Positions 23,868 to 33,637 of a stretch of DNA of 64,000 nucleotides are shown here, in pieces. Both the position numbers and the translations under genes were made by a program. Every line of letters begins with the position of its first letter. Position 1 is the first letter of the stretch. The stretch is from Candidatus Fluviicola riflensis (lineage in GTDB: Bacteria; Bacteroidota; Bacteroidia; Flavobacteriales_D; Crocinitomicaceae): contig CP022585.1 in assembly GCA_002243285.1 (NCBI GenBank), positions 1-64,000 of the forward strand, given 5' to 3'. Below the pieces are notes generated by a model. It was not told where the DNA came from. It did no database searches and saw only the letters and a list, made by a program, of their open reading frames with translations.

Positions 23868-24554
23868 ATGAAATTTGGTGTAGTTACCTTCCCAGGGTCC
23901 AATTGTGACGAAGACATGGTATATGTGTTGGAAACCCTGATGGGCCAGCAAGTTGAACGTCTTTGGCACAAAGATACTTCCCTGAAAGGAGCAGATTTTA
24001 TCGTCTTACCCGGCGGATTCTCTTACGGCGATTATTTGCGATCAGGAGCCATTGCCAAGTTATCACCGATCATGACCGAAGTGATGCAGCATGCTTCCAA
24101 AGGCGGTTATGTAATGGGTGTGTGCAACGGATTCCAGATTCTCACTGAATCGGGATTGCTTGAAGGAGCTTTGCTACACAACGATACTCAGAAATTTATC
24201 TGTAAGAATGTTTATCTGAAACCTGCTACCGGCAATACTCCGATTACCAAAGGATTGGACGCCGCCAAAGCATATAAAATTCCGATTGCTCACGGAGAAG
24301 GGCGTTTTTTCGCCCCTGAAGATAGCATGAAGTCTATTTTAGACAACGATCAGGTATTGTTTCATTACTCCAATGCCGATGGCGAAGTGAGTGATGCACA
24401 CAATCCCAACGGATCAATGCACAACATTGCCGGAATTTGTAACAAAGGCCGCAATGTATTCGGAATGATGCCGCATCCGGAGCGTGCTGCTGATGCTCAA
24501 TTGGCTAATGAAGACGGAAAACGTTTGTTCGAATCACTATTGAAATATTGTTAA
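23868..24554 (+). CDS. purQ: Phosphoribosylformylglycinamidine synthase, glutaminase subunit
   Basis: PurQ supplies ammonia from glutamine for the fourth step of purine synthesis; 228 residues from the ATG at 23868 (MKFGVVTFPGSNCDED). The catalytic cysteine is C86 in VMGVCNGFQIL, and the His-Glu pair lies in MMPHPERAAD. The in-frame start at 23811 would precede the likely transcription start. A separate PurQ means that PurS and a small PurL must be encoded elsewhere; many relatives use one large fused PurL. purD follows after four bases. Confidence 0.93.
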   Translation: MKFGVVTFPGSNCDEDMVYVLETLMGQQVERLWHKDTSLKGADFIVLPGGFSYGDYLRSGAIAKLSPIMTEVMQHASKGGYVMGVCNGFQILTESGLLEGALLHNDTQKFICKNVYLKPATGNTPITKGLDAAKAYKIPIAHGEGRFFAPEDSMKSILDNDQVLFHYSNADGEVSDAHNPNGSMHNIAGICNKGRNVFGMMPHPERAADAQLANEDGKRLFESLLKYC

Positions 24555-24558
24555 ACCG

Positions 24559-25833
24559 ATGAGGGTATTATTATTAGGTTCCGGTGGTAGAGAACACGCC
24601 ATTGCTTGGAAATTAGCGAAAAGTTCTCAGTTGGAACACTTGTTTATTGCCCCTGGAAATGCGGGAACGCGCTTGCATGGAACCAATGTTCCAATCCAGG
24701 CGACCGATTTTGAAGCGATTAAAGCATTTGTATTGGCCGAATCTGTGAACATGGTTGTTGTGGGTCCGGAAGATCCGCTGGTGCAAGGTATTCAGGATTT
24801 CTTTTTAGCCGATCCTGAGTTGAAATCGGTTCCGGTAATCGGGCCAAGCAAAGAAGCTGCACAGTTGGAAGGTAGCAAGGATTTCGCGAAGATCTTCATG
24901 ATGCGCCATAATATTCCAACCGCTAAATACGCCACATTTACCAAAGATACCCTCGAGAAAGGTTATACTTTCCTCGAAAACATGAAAGCGCCTTACGTTT
25001 TGAAAGCCGATGGTTTAGCTGCAGGAAAAGGCGTGCTGATTATCAATGATCTAAAAGAAGCAAAAGCCGAACTGAAAGCTATGCTGGCCGATGCCAAATT
25101 CGGTGACGCCTCTTCACGTGTGGTGATCGAACAATTCCTTTCTGGAGTTGAATGCTCGGTGTTTGTCATTACCGACGGTGATTCGTACAAGATTTTACCC
25201 GAAGCAAAAGATTACAAACGCATCGGTGAAGGTGACCAGGGATTGAACACAGGTGGAATGGGGGCAGTGTCTCCCGTACCGTTTGTCGACAAAACCTTCA
25301 TGGATAAGATTGAAAATCAAATTATTATCCCAACCGTAAAAGGATTGAAAGCCGACGGAATTCTCTACAAAGGATTTATTTTCTTCGGCCTCATCAATGT
25401 AAAAGGCGAACCTTACGTGATTGAATACAATTGCCGTATGGGCGATCCGGAAACAGAAGTGGTGATGCCGCGATTGAAATCGGATTTACTCGATTTGCTC
25501 GAAGGTGTAGCCACCAACACGCTTTCCGAATGCGATATTCAGTTTGAAGAACGCAGTGCCTGTACTGTGATGATGGTAGCCGGTGGTTATCCCGAGGAAT
25601 ATGAAAAAGGAAAAACCATTACCGGACTCAATGGCATTACCGAAAGTTTGGTTTTCCACGCCGGAACAGCAAGCGATGGTCCTGTAGTACTTTCAAATGG
25701 TGGCCGTGTGGTAGCAGTAACATCCTATGGTAAAAACCTCGAAATTGCGCTGGAGCGTTCCTACCGTTCCATCGAAAAAATCAGTTTCGACGGCGCTTAT
25801 TACCGAAAGGATATCGGTTTTGATGTACGATAG
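24559..25833 (+). CDS. purD: Phosphoribosylamine-glycine ligase
   Basis: GAR synthetase, second step of purine synthesis, 424 residues, the usual length. N-terminal VLLLGSGGREHAIAWKLAKS, the ATP-grasp region with VLKADGLAAGKGVLI, GMGAVSPVP and EYNCRMGDPETEV, and a C-terminal hybrid domain. Cytoplasmic. Four bases separate it from purQ, so they share a transcript. Confidence 0.95.
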   Translation: MRVLLLGSGGREHAIAWKLAKSSQLEHLFIAPGNAGTRLHGTNVPIQATDFEAIKAFVLAESVNMVVVGPEDPLVQGIQDFFLADPELKSVPVIGPSKEAAQLEGSKDFAKIFMMRHNIPTAKYATFTKDTLEKGYTFLENMKAPYVLKADGLAAGKGVLIINDLKEAKAELKAMLADAKFGDASSRVVIEQFLSGVECSVFVITDGDSYKILPEAKDYKRIGEGDQGLNTGGMGAVSPVPFVDKTFMDKIENQIIIPTVKGLKADGILYKGFIFFGLINVKGEPYVIEYNCRMGDPETEVVMPRLKSDLLDLLEGVATNTLSECDIQFEERSACTVMMVAGGYPEEYEKGKTITGLNGITESLVFHAGTASDGPVVLSNGGRVVAVTSYGKNLEIALERSYRSIEKISFDGAYYRKDIGFDVR

Positions 25834-25872
25834 TCTATTATTTTTCATTAATTTTCGTGGACAAATAATTCC

Positions 25873-27126
25873 ATGAACCCTTCCGTCATTGTTCTTATTG
25901 GTGCGCTGCTATTTTCTGCTTTTTCTTCGGGAATGGAAATGGCTTTCGTGGCTTCCAACCGCCTGAAAGTAGAGTTGGATCGTTCCAAGGGTTCGTTTTT
26001 CAGTCGGATACTCAACCTTTTTTATGCTAACGAAGGACATTTTTTAGCGTTCATCTTATTGGCAAATAACATTGCACTGGTTGTCTTCGGTATTTATACC
26101 GCAGAATTGCTGAATCCAGTTATTCAAGGCTGGGGAATCGAAAGCGGATTGCTGATCTTGTTGCTTCAAACAGTACTTTCTACATTGCTCATTCTGATCG
26201 TTGCCGAATTTTTACCCAAAACCTTCATCCAGCTCAATCCGAATGTGTTTTTCCGATGGGGAGCCGCGCCAATGGCTCTGTTGTATTGGTTGTTGTATTT
26301 CCCAACACGGTTTATTGTATTGTTGAGTCATGGATTTTTACGCATTTTCGGGGTGAAAGTACAGCAATCCGAAAAAGTGTTCTCCAAAACCGATTTACAG
26401 CATTTTGTAGCCGATATGAACGAGCGTATGGAAGACGAAGCTGATCTGGGTAACGAAATGCAGATTCTGCAGAACGCGCTGGATTTTTCCAGTATCAAAG
26501 CCCGTGATTGCATGATTCCGCGTACCGAAATTGTGGCAATTGACGTTGAAGAAAGCATTGAAGCCTTGGCGGCGCTGTTCATCGAAACACGTTTGTCTAA
26601 ACTGTTGGTTTACCGCGATTCTATCGACAACATCATAGGGTATGTGCATTCCTTCGAAATGTTCCGCAAACCCGAAGGAATTAAACAATTACTACGCCCT
26701 ATTTCGTTTGTTCCCGAATCGGTTCCTGGCAAAGAATTACTCGAAATGTTCACCAAACAAAGCAGCAGCATTGTTGTCGTGGTCGATGAATACGGTGGAA
26801 CCTCCGGTATAGTCACCATCGAAGACGTGATCGAAGAAATTTTTGGCGAAATCGAAGACGAACACGACGACGAAGACTGGCTTGAGGAACAGATCTCTGA
26901 TAAAATTTACCGTTTTTCAGCCCGCGCCGAAGTGTCTTACCTCAATCGCACCTATGGTTTTCAACTCCCTGAATCGGAAGCTTATGAAACCTTGGGCGGA
27001 ATGGTTATTCACCAATTGGAAAGTATTCCCGAGGCCGGCACCACCATTGAATTCGACAATTATACGCTGTTCATGGAAGAAGTCACCGAGAGGAGGATTG
27101 AGGTGATCCGGTTGGAGTTGGGGTAA
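25873..27126 (+). CDS. CNNM/CorC-HlyC-type membrane protein with CBS pair
   Basis: Protein of 417 residues of the hemolysin-C/CorC group. An N-terminal CNNM membrane domain (about 1-170; EMAFVASNRLKVELDRSK) is followed by two CBS domains (about 195-320; RDCMIPRTEIVAIDV and VVVVDEYGGTSGIVTIEDVIEE), an acidic stretch EIFGEIEDEHDDED, and the C-terminal CorC_HlyC domain (335-417). Family members are linked to magnesium/cobalt efflux, and one branch, GldE, supports gliding in Flavobacterium. No gliding partner genes lie beside it, so I leave the symbol empty. Confidence 0.88.
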   Translation: MNPSVIVLIGALLFSAFSSGMEMAFVASNRLKVELDRSKGSFFSRILNLFYANEGHFLAFILLANNIALVVFGIYTAELLNPVIQGWGIESGLLILLLQTVLSTLLILIVAEFLPKTFIQLNPNVFFRWGAAPMALLYWLLYFPTRFIVLLSHGFLRIFGVKVQQSEKVFSKTDLQHFVADMNERMEDEADLGNEMQILQNALDFSSIKARDCMIPRTEIVAIDVEESIEALAALFIETRLSKLLVYRDSIDNIIGYVHSFEMFRKPEGIKQLLRPISFVPESVPGKELLEMFTKQSSSIVVVVDEYGGTSGIVTIEDVIEEIFGEIEDEHDDEDWLEEQISDKIYRFSARAEVSYLNRTYGFQLPESEAYETLGGMVIHQLESIPEAGTTIEFDNYTLFMEEVTERRIEVIRLELG

Positions 27127-27155
27127 TTTTTTTAATTTCATATCAAAGAATTGGA

Positions 27156-27866
27156 ATGAATAAAAAAGATATACCTCTTAAGCTGGTTAAGGATCTAAAG
27201 ACTATCAACGACTCAATTAAGGAAGAAACGAATAAAGTTGATTACATTTTTATCCATTCCGAGACTATAACGAACCTTATTGTGCATGACTCAGATGAGA
27301 ATTCGACCTTTACTTTTGAATTAGGGAATTCATATATTTCTTCAATAGGAGAGTCTTATTTCAAAGTCACTTACTCACCTACAAATGCAATAAGCAACAC
27401 AAAGAAATCACATGAGCTAAAGAAGGATCAAGTCATTTCACATTTTAAATCATGGAGATTATTAATTGAAGAATATAATTCAACGCCATTGTTGGAAGAA
27501 GATCGGATTATTAGCGCATATGAAGAAGAGTTTTACAGTGATTTTGAAATATTAGAAGATGGTTCAGAAAATGATCCTTTTGACTTAGAAAAGCAAATTT
27601 TATTTGATGACTATTTGAAGACAATTGAAACAAAATTAATTGAGTATAACTCAAGTGATCAATCATTTACACTCATTATTGAAGAAGTTCAAGAATTAAG
27701 AAAGTCTTTGACTAATGAAACCAAGAAAAATTCAATTAGGAAGTTAAGCAAGATTCTTGCAAAAATAAGGAAGCTTGGTCTTGAGGTATTGAAAGAAGTT
27801 TGGGATCAAACAAAAAAAGAGATAGCCAAAAGAATCGTTAGTGGTGGAATTGATATGACTTCTTAA
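27156..27866 (+). CDS. Hypothetical acidic/coiled protein in an AT-rich patch
   Basis: Protein of 236 residues that I do not recognise. It is cytoplasmic, very rich in Glu, Lys, Ser and Ile. The N-terminal half looks like mixed strands (YIFIHSETITNLIVHDSDEN), the second half is helical (YLKTIETKLIEYNSS; TLIIEEVQELRKSL), and it ends in a basic amphipathic helix KLGLEVLKEVWDQTKKEIAK. Codons are clearly more AT-rich than in the neighbours, which suggests recent transfer. It stands between a core membrane gene and a gene-less scar-like stretch. Similar small helical C-terminal tails occur in phage-defence and abortive-infection proteins; this is only a hint. Confidence 0.6.
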   Translation: MNKKDIPLKLVKDLKTINDSIKEETNKVDYIFIHSETITNLIVHDSDENSTFTFELGNSYISSIGESYFKVTYSPTNAISNTKKSHELKKDQVISHFKSWRLLIEEYNSTPLLEEDRIISAYEEEFYSDFEILEDGSENDPFDLEKQILFDDYLKTIETKLIEYNSSDQSFTLIIEEVQELRKSLTNETKKNSIRKLSKILAKIRKLGLEVLKEVWDQTKKEIAKRIVSGGIDMTS

Positions 27867-28137
27867 AAGAAGGTATTCAAAGCTGATCTCAACTTGGTGA
27901 GCATTTGAAGAATTAGAATATGAGAATGAACCAGGATCCAAAGACGGCGCTTTGGTGAACAAGATTGGGTACCTGTGCGGTAAATGGCGTTCATTTTTTC
28001 GTTTGTTTGAGGAGGAACGACGAGTTTAGAAAAAATACGCCATGCCCTGCTAACAGGTCAATTGGTTTACCGCGCCTAGCCTTTTCTTCAAAAGCAACGC
28101 TTTTTCTCTATTTGCGCAATTGGAAAGTAGAAGAAAA
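27867..28137. other. Gap without a clear gene, possible gene scar
   Basis: After the AT-rich gene the composition returns to that of the surroundings. A short open frame reads KWRSFFRLFEEERRV and stops at 28028, and another overlaps it (27965-28207). Neither has a start region or family match that I know. This looks like leftover coding sequence rather than a regulatory region. Confidence 0.4.
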
Positions 28138-28605
28138 TCATCCGATCAACCTTTCTATCCCTTCCGCCATTCGTTTCACCTTCGTCTCCTCCGTTTTGGC
28201 ATCATAAATCCAATCAATCAATTGCTTCTGAGCGCTTTGCGTCATTACTGAAAATCGTTCGTAAGCCGGTGGCTGCAATTGCATACATTCGATCCATTCT
28301 TCGGGTACACCCAACGGCCGGGTTTCAGCGTACAACACAATGCGTACCGTATCACCCGCTTCTTTTTTGATCACTTTCCGAATAGCGGCTTTTACAGGTA
28401 AAAACAGCGTTCCACCACCCATCGGCATGAGTTTGTAGTGCGACAATTCATAACCGTCAATGTCGCCGCGAACAGTGGTCCAGCCAAACGGAGCGTTCTT
28501 GTCACGCGGAATTCCAGGTAATACCACATAGGTCCAACCGCCCTTTCCGGGATAACGTTCCAACAGGTATTCACCATCTATCAACGATTTTTCAGCTGCG
28601 TTCAT
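28138..28605 (-). CDS. YdeI/OmpD-associated family protein with DUF1905 domain
   Basis: Protein of 155 residues in two parts: DUF1905 (about 10-95; GGWTYVVLPGIPRDKNAPFG, GWTTVRGDIDGYELSHYKLMPMGGGTLFLPVKAAIRK) and a C-terminal YdeI/OmpD-associated helix pair (PAYERFSVMTQSAQKQLIDW to RMAEGIERL). In Enterobacteria YdeI is tied to polymyxin and bacteriocin resistance; the mechanism is unclear. Cytoplasmic. Transcribed alone, away from the rimP operon; its start codon is about 65 bases from the rimP promoter. Confidence 0.8.
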   Translation of the reverse strand: MNAAEKSLIDGEYLLERYPGKGGWTYVVLPGIPRDKNAPFGWTTVRGDIDGYELSHYKLMPMGGGTLFLPVKAAIRKVIKKEAGDTVRIVLYAETRPLGVPEEWIECMQLQPPAYERFSVMTQSAQKQLIDWIYDAKTEETKVKRMAEGIERLIG

Positions 28606-28649
28606 TCGACTTCCGTTTGGTTCTACCGCCCGAAATTATTGCGAAAAAC

Positions 28650-28679
28650 TTGCAAATCAAATGAAAGTGCGTATATTTG
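28650..28679 (+). promoter_or_regulatory. Promoter of rimP-nusA-infB
   Basis: TTG at 28650-28652, 19 bases, TATATTTG at 28672-28679. It yields a leader of roughly 55 bases before the rimP ATG. Confidence 0.7.
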
Positions 28680-28708
28680 CACTATTGAATTTAACATTAC
28701 ATAAGAAC

Positions 28709-28733
28709 GAGGGGACGCAAGTCCCCTCTTTTT
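28709..28733 (+). terminator. Leader hairpin with T run directly before rimP
   Basis: GAGGGGAC (28709-28716), tetraloop GCAA, GTCCCCTC (28721-28728), then TTTTT (28729-28733), seven bases before the ATG. It has the full form of a rho-independent terminator, but lies between the promoter and the first codon of the operon; this suggests attenuation or masking of the translation start. Confidence 0.85.
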
Positions 28734-28739
28734 ATACCC

Positions 28740-29213
28740 ATGATTACAAAGAAATTAGTAACTGAGCTGGCGGAAGAACGCATGAAGGAACGCGATAACG
28801 GATTGTTTATCGTGGAACTGACCATTAGCACCCGCAACGTGATCCGTTTGGAACTGGACAAACACAATGGCGGTGTTACCGTTGAAGATTGTGTTTCCGT
28901 TTCACGCAATATCGAGCACAACCTCGATCGAGAAGAACAGGATTTTGAATTGCACGTTTCGTCAGCAGGATTAGACAAGCCGTTGCGTGTGCATGCACAA
29001 TACGTGAAAAACATCGGCCGCAGCCTCGAAGTGAAAACTGCAGCAGGTGACACCGAAGGCAAATTGACCGAAGTAAAAGACGATAGCATCGTATTGGAAC
29101 GTGAGGAAAAGCAGCTGATTGAAGGAAAAAAGAAAAAAGAAACAGTGGTCATTCACGAAGAATTGCCATTTGTCGATATAATAGAAGCAAGAGTAATTAT
29201 TTCATTTAAATAA
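28740..29213 (+). CDS. rimP: Ribosome maturation factor RimP
   Basis: RimP helps assembly of the 30S ribosomal subunit; 157 residues, typical. The central FELHVSSAGLDKPLRVHAQY corresponds to the family signature (VSSPGLDRPL), followed by the C-terminal Sm-like domain with KGKLTEVKDDSIVLEREE-type strands. Cytoplasmic. First gene of the conserved rimP-nusA-infB set, seven bases from nusA. Confidence 0.93.
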   Translation: MITKKLVTELAEERMKERDNGLFIVELTISTRNVIRLELDKHNGGVTVEDCVSVSRNIEHNLDREEQDFELHVSSAGLDKPLRVHAQYVKNIGRSLEVKTAAGDTEGKLTEVKDDSIVLEREEKQLIEGKKKKETVVIHEELPFVDIIEARVIISFK

Positions 29214-29220
29214 ATAAGCC

Positions 29221-30456
29221 ATGAACAGCTTGGAATTGGTAGATTCGTTTTCGGAGTTTAAAGAACTCAAAAGCATCGACAAACAAACGATGCAGCATGT
29301 ATTGGAAGACGTATTTCGTGCAATGTTGAAGAAAAAATTCAACACCGATGAACACATCGATGTCATTGTGAATATTGACAAAGGTGACGTTCAGATTTTT
29401 GTGAATAAAGAGATTGTCGCCGACGGTGAAGTAGAAGATTCGAACACCGAAATCGCTTACTCGGACGCTATTAAAATCGAACCGGATTTCGAAATCGGTG
29501 AAGAAGTTTCCGAGGAATTCCGTTTCAATGACTTCGGTCGTCGTAACATCCTGGCACTTCGTCAAAACCTGATTTCACGTATCCTTGAATTGGAGAAAGA
29601 TCACCTTTACAAGAAATACAAAGAGCGTATCGGTGAAATCATTACCGGTGAAGTTTACCAGGTTTGGAAGAAAGAGATCATGGTATTGGATGATGAAGGT
29701 AATGAGTTGATCTTGCCGAAATCGGAGCAAATTCCTTCCGATTACTTCAAAAAAGGAGAATCTATTCGTGCGGTGGTATCGAAAGTGGATATGCGTAATA
29801 GCAGTCCGGTAATTATCCTTTCACGTATCGCACCTGAGTTCCTTGAGCGTTTGTTCGAATTGGAAGTTCCGGAAGTATTCGACGGATTGATCACCATTAA
29901 GCGTATCGTGCGTGAACCGGGAGAGCGTGCTAAAGTAGCAGTAGAATCATACGATGACCGTATCGATCCTGTTGGAGCTTGTGTAGGTATGAAAGGTTCG
30001 CGTATTCATGGAATCGTTCGCGAATTACGCAACGAAAACATTGACGTGATCAATTTCACAAATAATCCTAAGCTATTGATCCAGCGCGCATTGTCTCCGG
30101 CTAAAATTACTAATATTGAAACCGACGAAGAAAATAAACGCGCAAGTGTTTATTTGAAACCAGACCAGGTGTCGTTGGCTATCGGAAAAGGTGGTTACAA
30201 CATTCGCCTTGCCGGTAAATTGACAGGATATGAAATAGATGTGTTCAGAGACGGAGAAGCTGACGTGGAAGATGTTGATTTGGAAGAATTTGCAGATGAA
30301 ATCGATAGCTGGATCCTTGACGAATTGAAGGCTGTCGGTTGCGACACTGCCAAGTCTGTTTTGGAATTATCGTTAGAGGATTTGGTGCAACGTACCGACC
30401 TCGAGGAAGAGACTATTCAGGAAGTTCTAAAGATTCTTCGTTCGGAATTCGAATAA
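29221..30456 (+). CDS. nusA: Transcription termination/antitermination factor NusA
   Basis: NusA binds RNA polymerase and nascent RNA; 411 residues. N-terminal polymerase-binding domain (about 1-125), S1 domain (about 135-200; GEIITGEVYQVWKKEIMV), and two KH domains (about 225-350; GACVGMKGSRIHGIVREL, AIGKGGYNIRLAGKLTG). The tail is acidic (DGEADVEDVDLEEFADE), as in other Bacteroidota. It lies in the standard place between rimP and infB. Confidence 0.95.
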   Translation: MNSLELVDSFSEFKELKSIDKQTMQHVLEDVFRAMLKKKFNTDEHIDVIVNIDKGDVQIFVNKEIVADGEVEDSNTEIAYSDAIKIEPDFEIGEEVSEEFRFNDFGRRNILALRQNLISRILELEKDHLYKKYKERIGEIITGEVYQVWKKEIMVLDDEGNELILPKSEQIPSDYFKKGESIRAVVSKVDMRNSSPVIILSRIAPEFLERLFELEVPEVFDGLITIKRIVREPGERAKVAVESYDDRIDPVGACVGMKGSRIHGIVRELRNENIDVINFTNNPKLLIQRALSPAKITNIETDEENKRASVYLKPDQVSLAIGKGGYNIRLAGKLTGYEIDVFRDGEADVEDVDLEEFADEIDSWILDELKAVGCDTAKSVLELSLEDLVQRTDLEEETIQEVLKILRSEFE

Positions 30457-30554
30457 TTGACCAACACTAACTATCTTTAGACACTGAAAAACAGCGTTAA
30501 ATCTGTCCTTTAACAGGTGAAAGTGCTGATTATTAAAAAAGGAGCAAATTAAAT

Positions 30555-33434
30555 ATGGCCGGTAAAGCACAGCGTTTAGGCAAAGCAGCAGGGGAGTTGA
30601 ATGTGGGAGTTTCCACCATTGTCGAGTTTTTGAACTCGAAGGGAGTTTCCATTGATATGAATCCCAATTCCAAATTGGAACCGGAGCAGTATGAAATGCT
30701 GCGAACGCAATTTGCTGCAGACCAAAACTTGAAGGAGCAATCCAAATTGTCTGCGGTGAAACGCGAAAAACGCGAAACAATTACACTTCGCGATGTAAAA
30801 ACAGAAGATACGGTTGCGGAAGATGACGATGATTTTGACGCCAACGTATTGGAACGTGTGAAAACACAACCCGTTACTGCACCAAAACCGGTAGCTGAAA
30901 CACCTGCTCCTGAAGCAAAAGAAATAGTGCCGGAAACACCGAAAGCTGCAGAACCTGAAGTTGTCGCTCCAACACCTGCTCCCGTAGCAGAAGAACCGGC
31001 AGCTGAGTCTTCCGATTTGGGAGATGCAAATGCAGGCCCGCAAGTGATTGGAAAAATCGATTTGGATAAACTCAATACCCGCACACGTCCGGATAAACGC
31101 AAAAAAGAAGACGGCCCGATTGATAAATCGGACTATCCGACCACTGCAACTCCGGATGCAGCTCCAGAACCTGCGAAAGCGGAAAAAGAAGAAAAACCGA
31201 CTCCGAATCCGGATGCACCGAAGGAAATTGAAACAATTCGCGTTGAAACACGAAAATTATCAGGCCCAACGGTACTTGGTAAAATAGAATTACCTGTTGA
31301 ACGGCCGAAATCGGTTGGTTCTTCACGCCCTGGTGATGATCGCAAGAAACGCAAACGCATCAAAAAAGAACTTCCGGCGAAACCTGGAACTCCGGGTCAG
31401 GCAACTGCGGGACCAGGAAATCAGAATCGTCCGGGTGGCGGTCCAGGTGGACCAAATCGTCCGGGTGGTGGACCAGGCGGGCCAAACAAAGGAAATAATT
31501 TTAGCAAGTCGCGTTTTGACAAACCGGCCGTTTCTGAACAAGACATTCAAAAAGAAATCAAAGATACGCTTGCCCGTTTATCTTCTACCGGAGGTAAATC
31601 GAAAAGCTCTAAAAATCGTCGTGCGAAACGTGACTACTTGTCACAACGTCGTGAAATGGAGCAGGCAGCAGCCGAAATGGCGGAAAGCATCCTGAAACTA
31701 ACCGAATTCGTAACCGTTTCGGAGTTGGCAAGTATGATGAACGTTTCTCCGACACAAGTTATCTCAGCTTGTATGTCATTGGGAATCTTTGCTTCCATCA
31801 ACCAGCGTTTGGATGCTGAAACCATTCAGATCGTGGCCGAGGAATTCGGATTTGAAACAGAATTCGTTTCTGCCGACTTACAGGAAGCAATTCCCGAAGT
31901 GGAAGACCGTGAAGAAGATTTGATTGAACGTCCGCCGATCATTACGGTGATGGGACACGTTGACCACGGTAAAACATCCTTGCTCGATAAGATTCGTAAC
32001 GCGAATGTAACCGAAGGCGAGGCCGGAGGAATCACCCAGCATATCGGTGCTTACTCGGTAACGTTGAAAGATCAGCGAAAAATGACTTTCCTCGATACAC
32101 CAGGTCACGAAGCCTTTACAGCGATGCGTGCACGTGGTGCGCAGGTAACCGATGTCGCCATCATTATCGTAGCAGCAGACGACGACGTGATGCCTCAAAC
32201 AAAAGAAGCCATTTCTCACGCCCAGGCAGCAAACGTACCGATGGTATTTGCCATCAACAAAATTGACAAACCGGGAGCAAATCCCGATAAAATCCGCGAA
32301 CAGCTTTCTGCCATGAATATCCTGGTAGAAGAATGGGGTGGAAAATACCAGTGCCAGGAAATTTCGGCCAAACAAAATCTCAATATCGATGCCCTGTTGG
32401 ACAAAGTATTGTTGGAAGCCGAATTGTTGGCATTACGCGCCAATCCATCGAAAAATGCGGTTGGTACCGTGATCGAATCTTCGCTGGATAAAGGAAAAGG
32501 TTATGTAACCAACATGTTGGTGCAAGCCGGAACCATGAAAGTAGGAGACATTATCCTGGTTGGCAGAAATTACGGACGTGTACGTGCGATGCACGATGAG
32601 CACGGAGTGATTTTGAAAACAGCCGGGCCAAGTCAACCGGTTTCTGTATTGGGAATCAACGGTGCGCCGAGTGCGGGTGATACATTCCACATCATGGATG
32701 ACGAGCGCGAAGCGAAAGCGATTGCTTCCAAACGTGAGCAACTATACCGTGAACAAGGCTTGCGTACAACCAAACATATTACTCTTGATGAGATCGGCCG
32801 TCGTTTGGCGATTGGCGATTTCAAGGAATTGAACCTCATTGTAAAAGGTGACGTGGATGGTTCCATTGAAGCCCTTTCCGATTCCTTACTGCGATTGTCA
32901 ACTGAGCAAATTCAGGTGAATATCGTTCACAAAGGAGTTGGTGCGATCACCGAAGCCGATGTTAACTTAGCTTCTGCATCCGATGCGATCATAGTTGGTT
33001 TCCAGGTACGGCCATCAGTTCCGGCCCGTAAATTGGCAGAACAGGAACAAATCGACATTCGACTTTACTCCGTAATCTACAAAGCCATCGACGAGTTGAA
33101 AGCGGCCATGGAAGGAATGCTTTCGCCGGATATCGAAGAAAAAGTAATCGGAACAGCCGAAATTCGCGAGACATTCGACATTACCAAAGTAGGAACCATT
33201 GCCGGTTGTTATGTAATGGACGGATTGATCAAACGTAGTTCTAAAATTCGTGTGATCCGTGACGGTATTGTGATTCACAGTGGTACTTTGGGTTCATTGA
33301 AACGTTTCAAAGACGACGTGAAAGAAGTGAAAAACAATTACGAGTGTGGTTTGAACATTGATAAATTCAACGACATCAAAGTAGGCGACATTGTTGAAGC
33401 TTATGAAGAAGTAGAAGTTGCACGTAAGTTGTAA
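30555..33434 (+). CDS. infB: Translation initiation factor IF-2
   Basis: IF-2 delivers initiator tRNA to the ribosome; 959 residues. The start [20 protein letters not shown] is the normal IF2_N region. A long low-complexity linker follows, Pro/Ala/Glu-rich (about 110-155) and with repeated PGGGPGGPN words (about 295-318), then a second IF2_N-like helix bundle. The GTPase domain carries [14 protein letters not shown] (about 465), [16 protein letters not shown] and SAK, with the C1/C2 domains after it. Third gene of the operon; 98 bases separate it from nusA. A terminator follows. Confidence 0.96.
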   Translation: MAGKAQRLGKAAGELNVGVSTIVEFLNSKGVSIDMNPNSKLEPEQYEMLRTQFAADQNLKEQSKLSAVKREKRETITLRDVKTEDTVAEDDDDFDANVLERVKTQPVTAPKPVAETPAPEAKEIVPETPKAAEPEVVAPTPAPVAEEPAAESSDLGDANAGPQVIGKIDLDKLNTRTRPDKRKKEDGPIDKSDYPTTATPDAAPEPAKAEKEEKPTPNPDAPKEIETIRVETRKLSGPTVLGKIELPVERPKSVGSSRPGDDRKKRKRIKKELPAKPGTPGQATAGPGNQNRPGGGPGGPNRPGGGPGGPNKGNNFSKSRFDKPAVSEQDIQKEIKDTLARLSSTGGKSKSSKNRRAKRDYLSQRREMEQAAAEMAESILKLTEFVTVSELASMMNVSPTQVISACMSLGIFASINQRLDAETIQIVAEEFGFETEFVSADLQEAIPEVEDREEDLIERPPIITVMGHVDHGKTSLLDKIRNANVTEGEAGGITQHIGAYSVTLKDQRKMTFLDTPGHEAFTAMRARGAQVTDVAIIIVAADDDVMPQTKEAISHAQAANVPMVFAINKIDKPGANPDKIREQLSAMNILVEEWGGKYQCQEISAKQNLNIDALLDKVLLEAELLALRANPSKNAVGTVIESSLDKGKGYVTNMLVQAGTMKVGDIILVGRNYGRVRAMHDEHGVILKTAGPSQPVSVLGINGAPSAGDTFHIMDDEREAKAIASKREQLYREQGLRTTKHITLDEIGRRLAIGDFKELNLIVKGDVDGSIEALSDSLLRLSTEQIQVNIVHKGVGAITEADVNLASASDAIIVGFQVRPSVPARKLAEQEQIDIRLYSVIYKAIDELKAAMEGMLSPDIEEKVIGTAEIRETFDITKVGTIAGCYVMDGLIKRSSKIRVIRDGIVIHSGTLGSLKRFKDDVKEVKNNYECGLNIDKFNDIKVGDIVEAYEEVEVARKL

Positions 33435-33456
33435 TCAAACTTTAGAAATAGATTTG

Positions 33457-33491
33457 AATCCCTTTCTGCTTTTTGGTAGAAGGGGATTTTT
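33457..33491 (+). terminator. Terminator of the rimP-infB operon
   Basis: AATCCCTTTCTGC (33457-33469) pairs with GTAGAAGGGGATT (33476-33488), 13 base pairs with two G-T pairs, followed by a T run. It lies 22 bases after infB. Confidence 0.9.
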
Positions 33492-33625
33492 GTTTGGCAG
33501 AAATCCTCTACTTATAAAACTCACGAGCGAATTTGAAAATTTTCTCCGCCGCGACGGACTCCCAAAAATTGACCGAAAAACATTTAAAATCAGTCTGAAC
33601 AGTCCAATACCTCATTCTTCCTGCT

Positions 33626-33633
33626 TACATTTG
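33626..33633 (+). promoter_or_regulatory. -7 box four bases before the LETM1-related gene
   Basis: TACATTTG (33626-33633), consensus -7 box, with the ATG at 33638. Too close for a normal leader; the mRNA may be leaderless. Confidence 0.55.
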
Positions 33634-33637
33634 CACT

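Noticed and set aside
27156-27866. Calling the AT-rich orphan an abortive-infection or effector protein
   Set aside because: Only composition and a helical tail suggest it; no motif or neighbouring defence gene supports a named system.
27965-28207. Plus-strand frame of 80 codons after the AT-rich orphan
   Set aside because: Overlaps the end of the YdeI-type gene, has no recognisable start region, and competes with another short frame; treated as scar.
31297-31695. Plus-strand frame of 132 codons inside infB
   Set aside because: Out-of-frame reading of the Gly/Pro/Lys-rich linker of IF-2.
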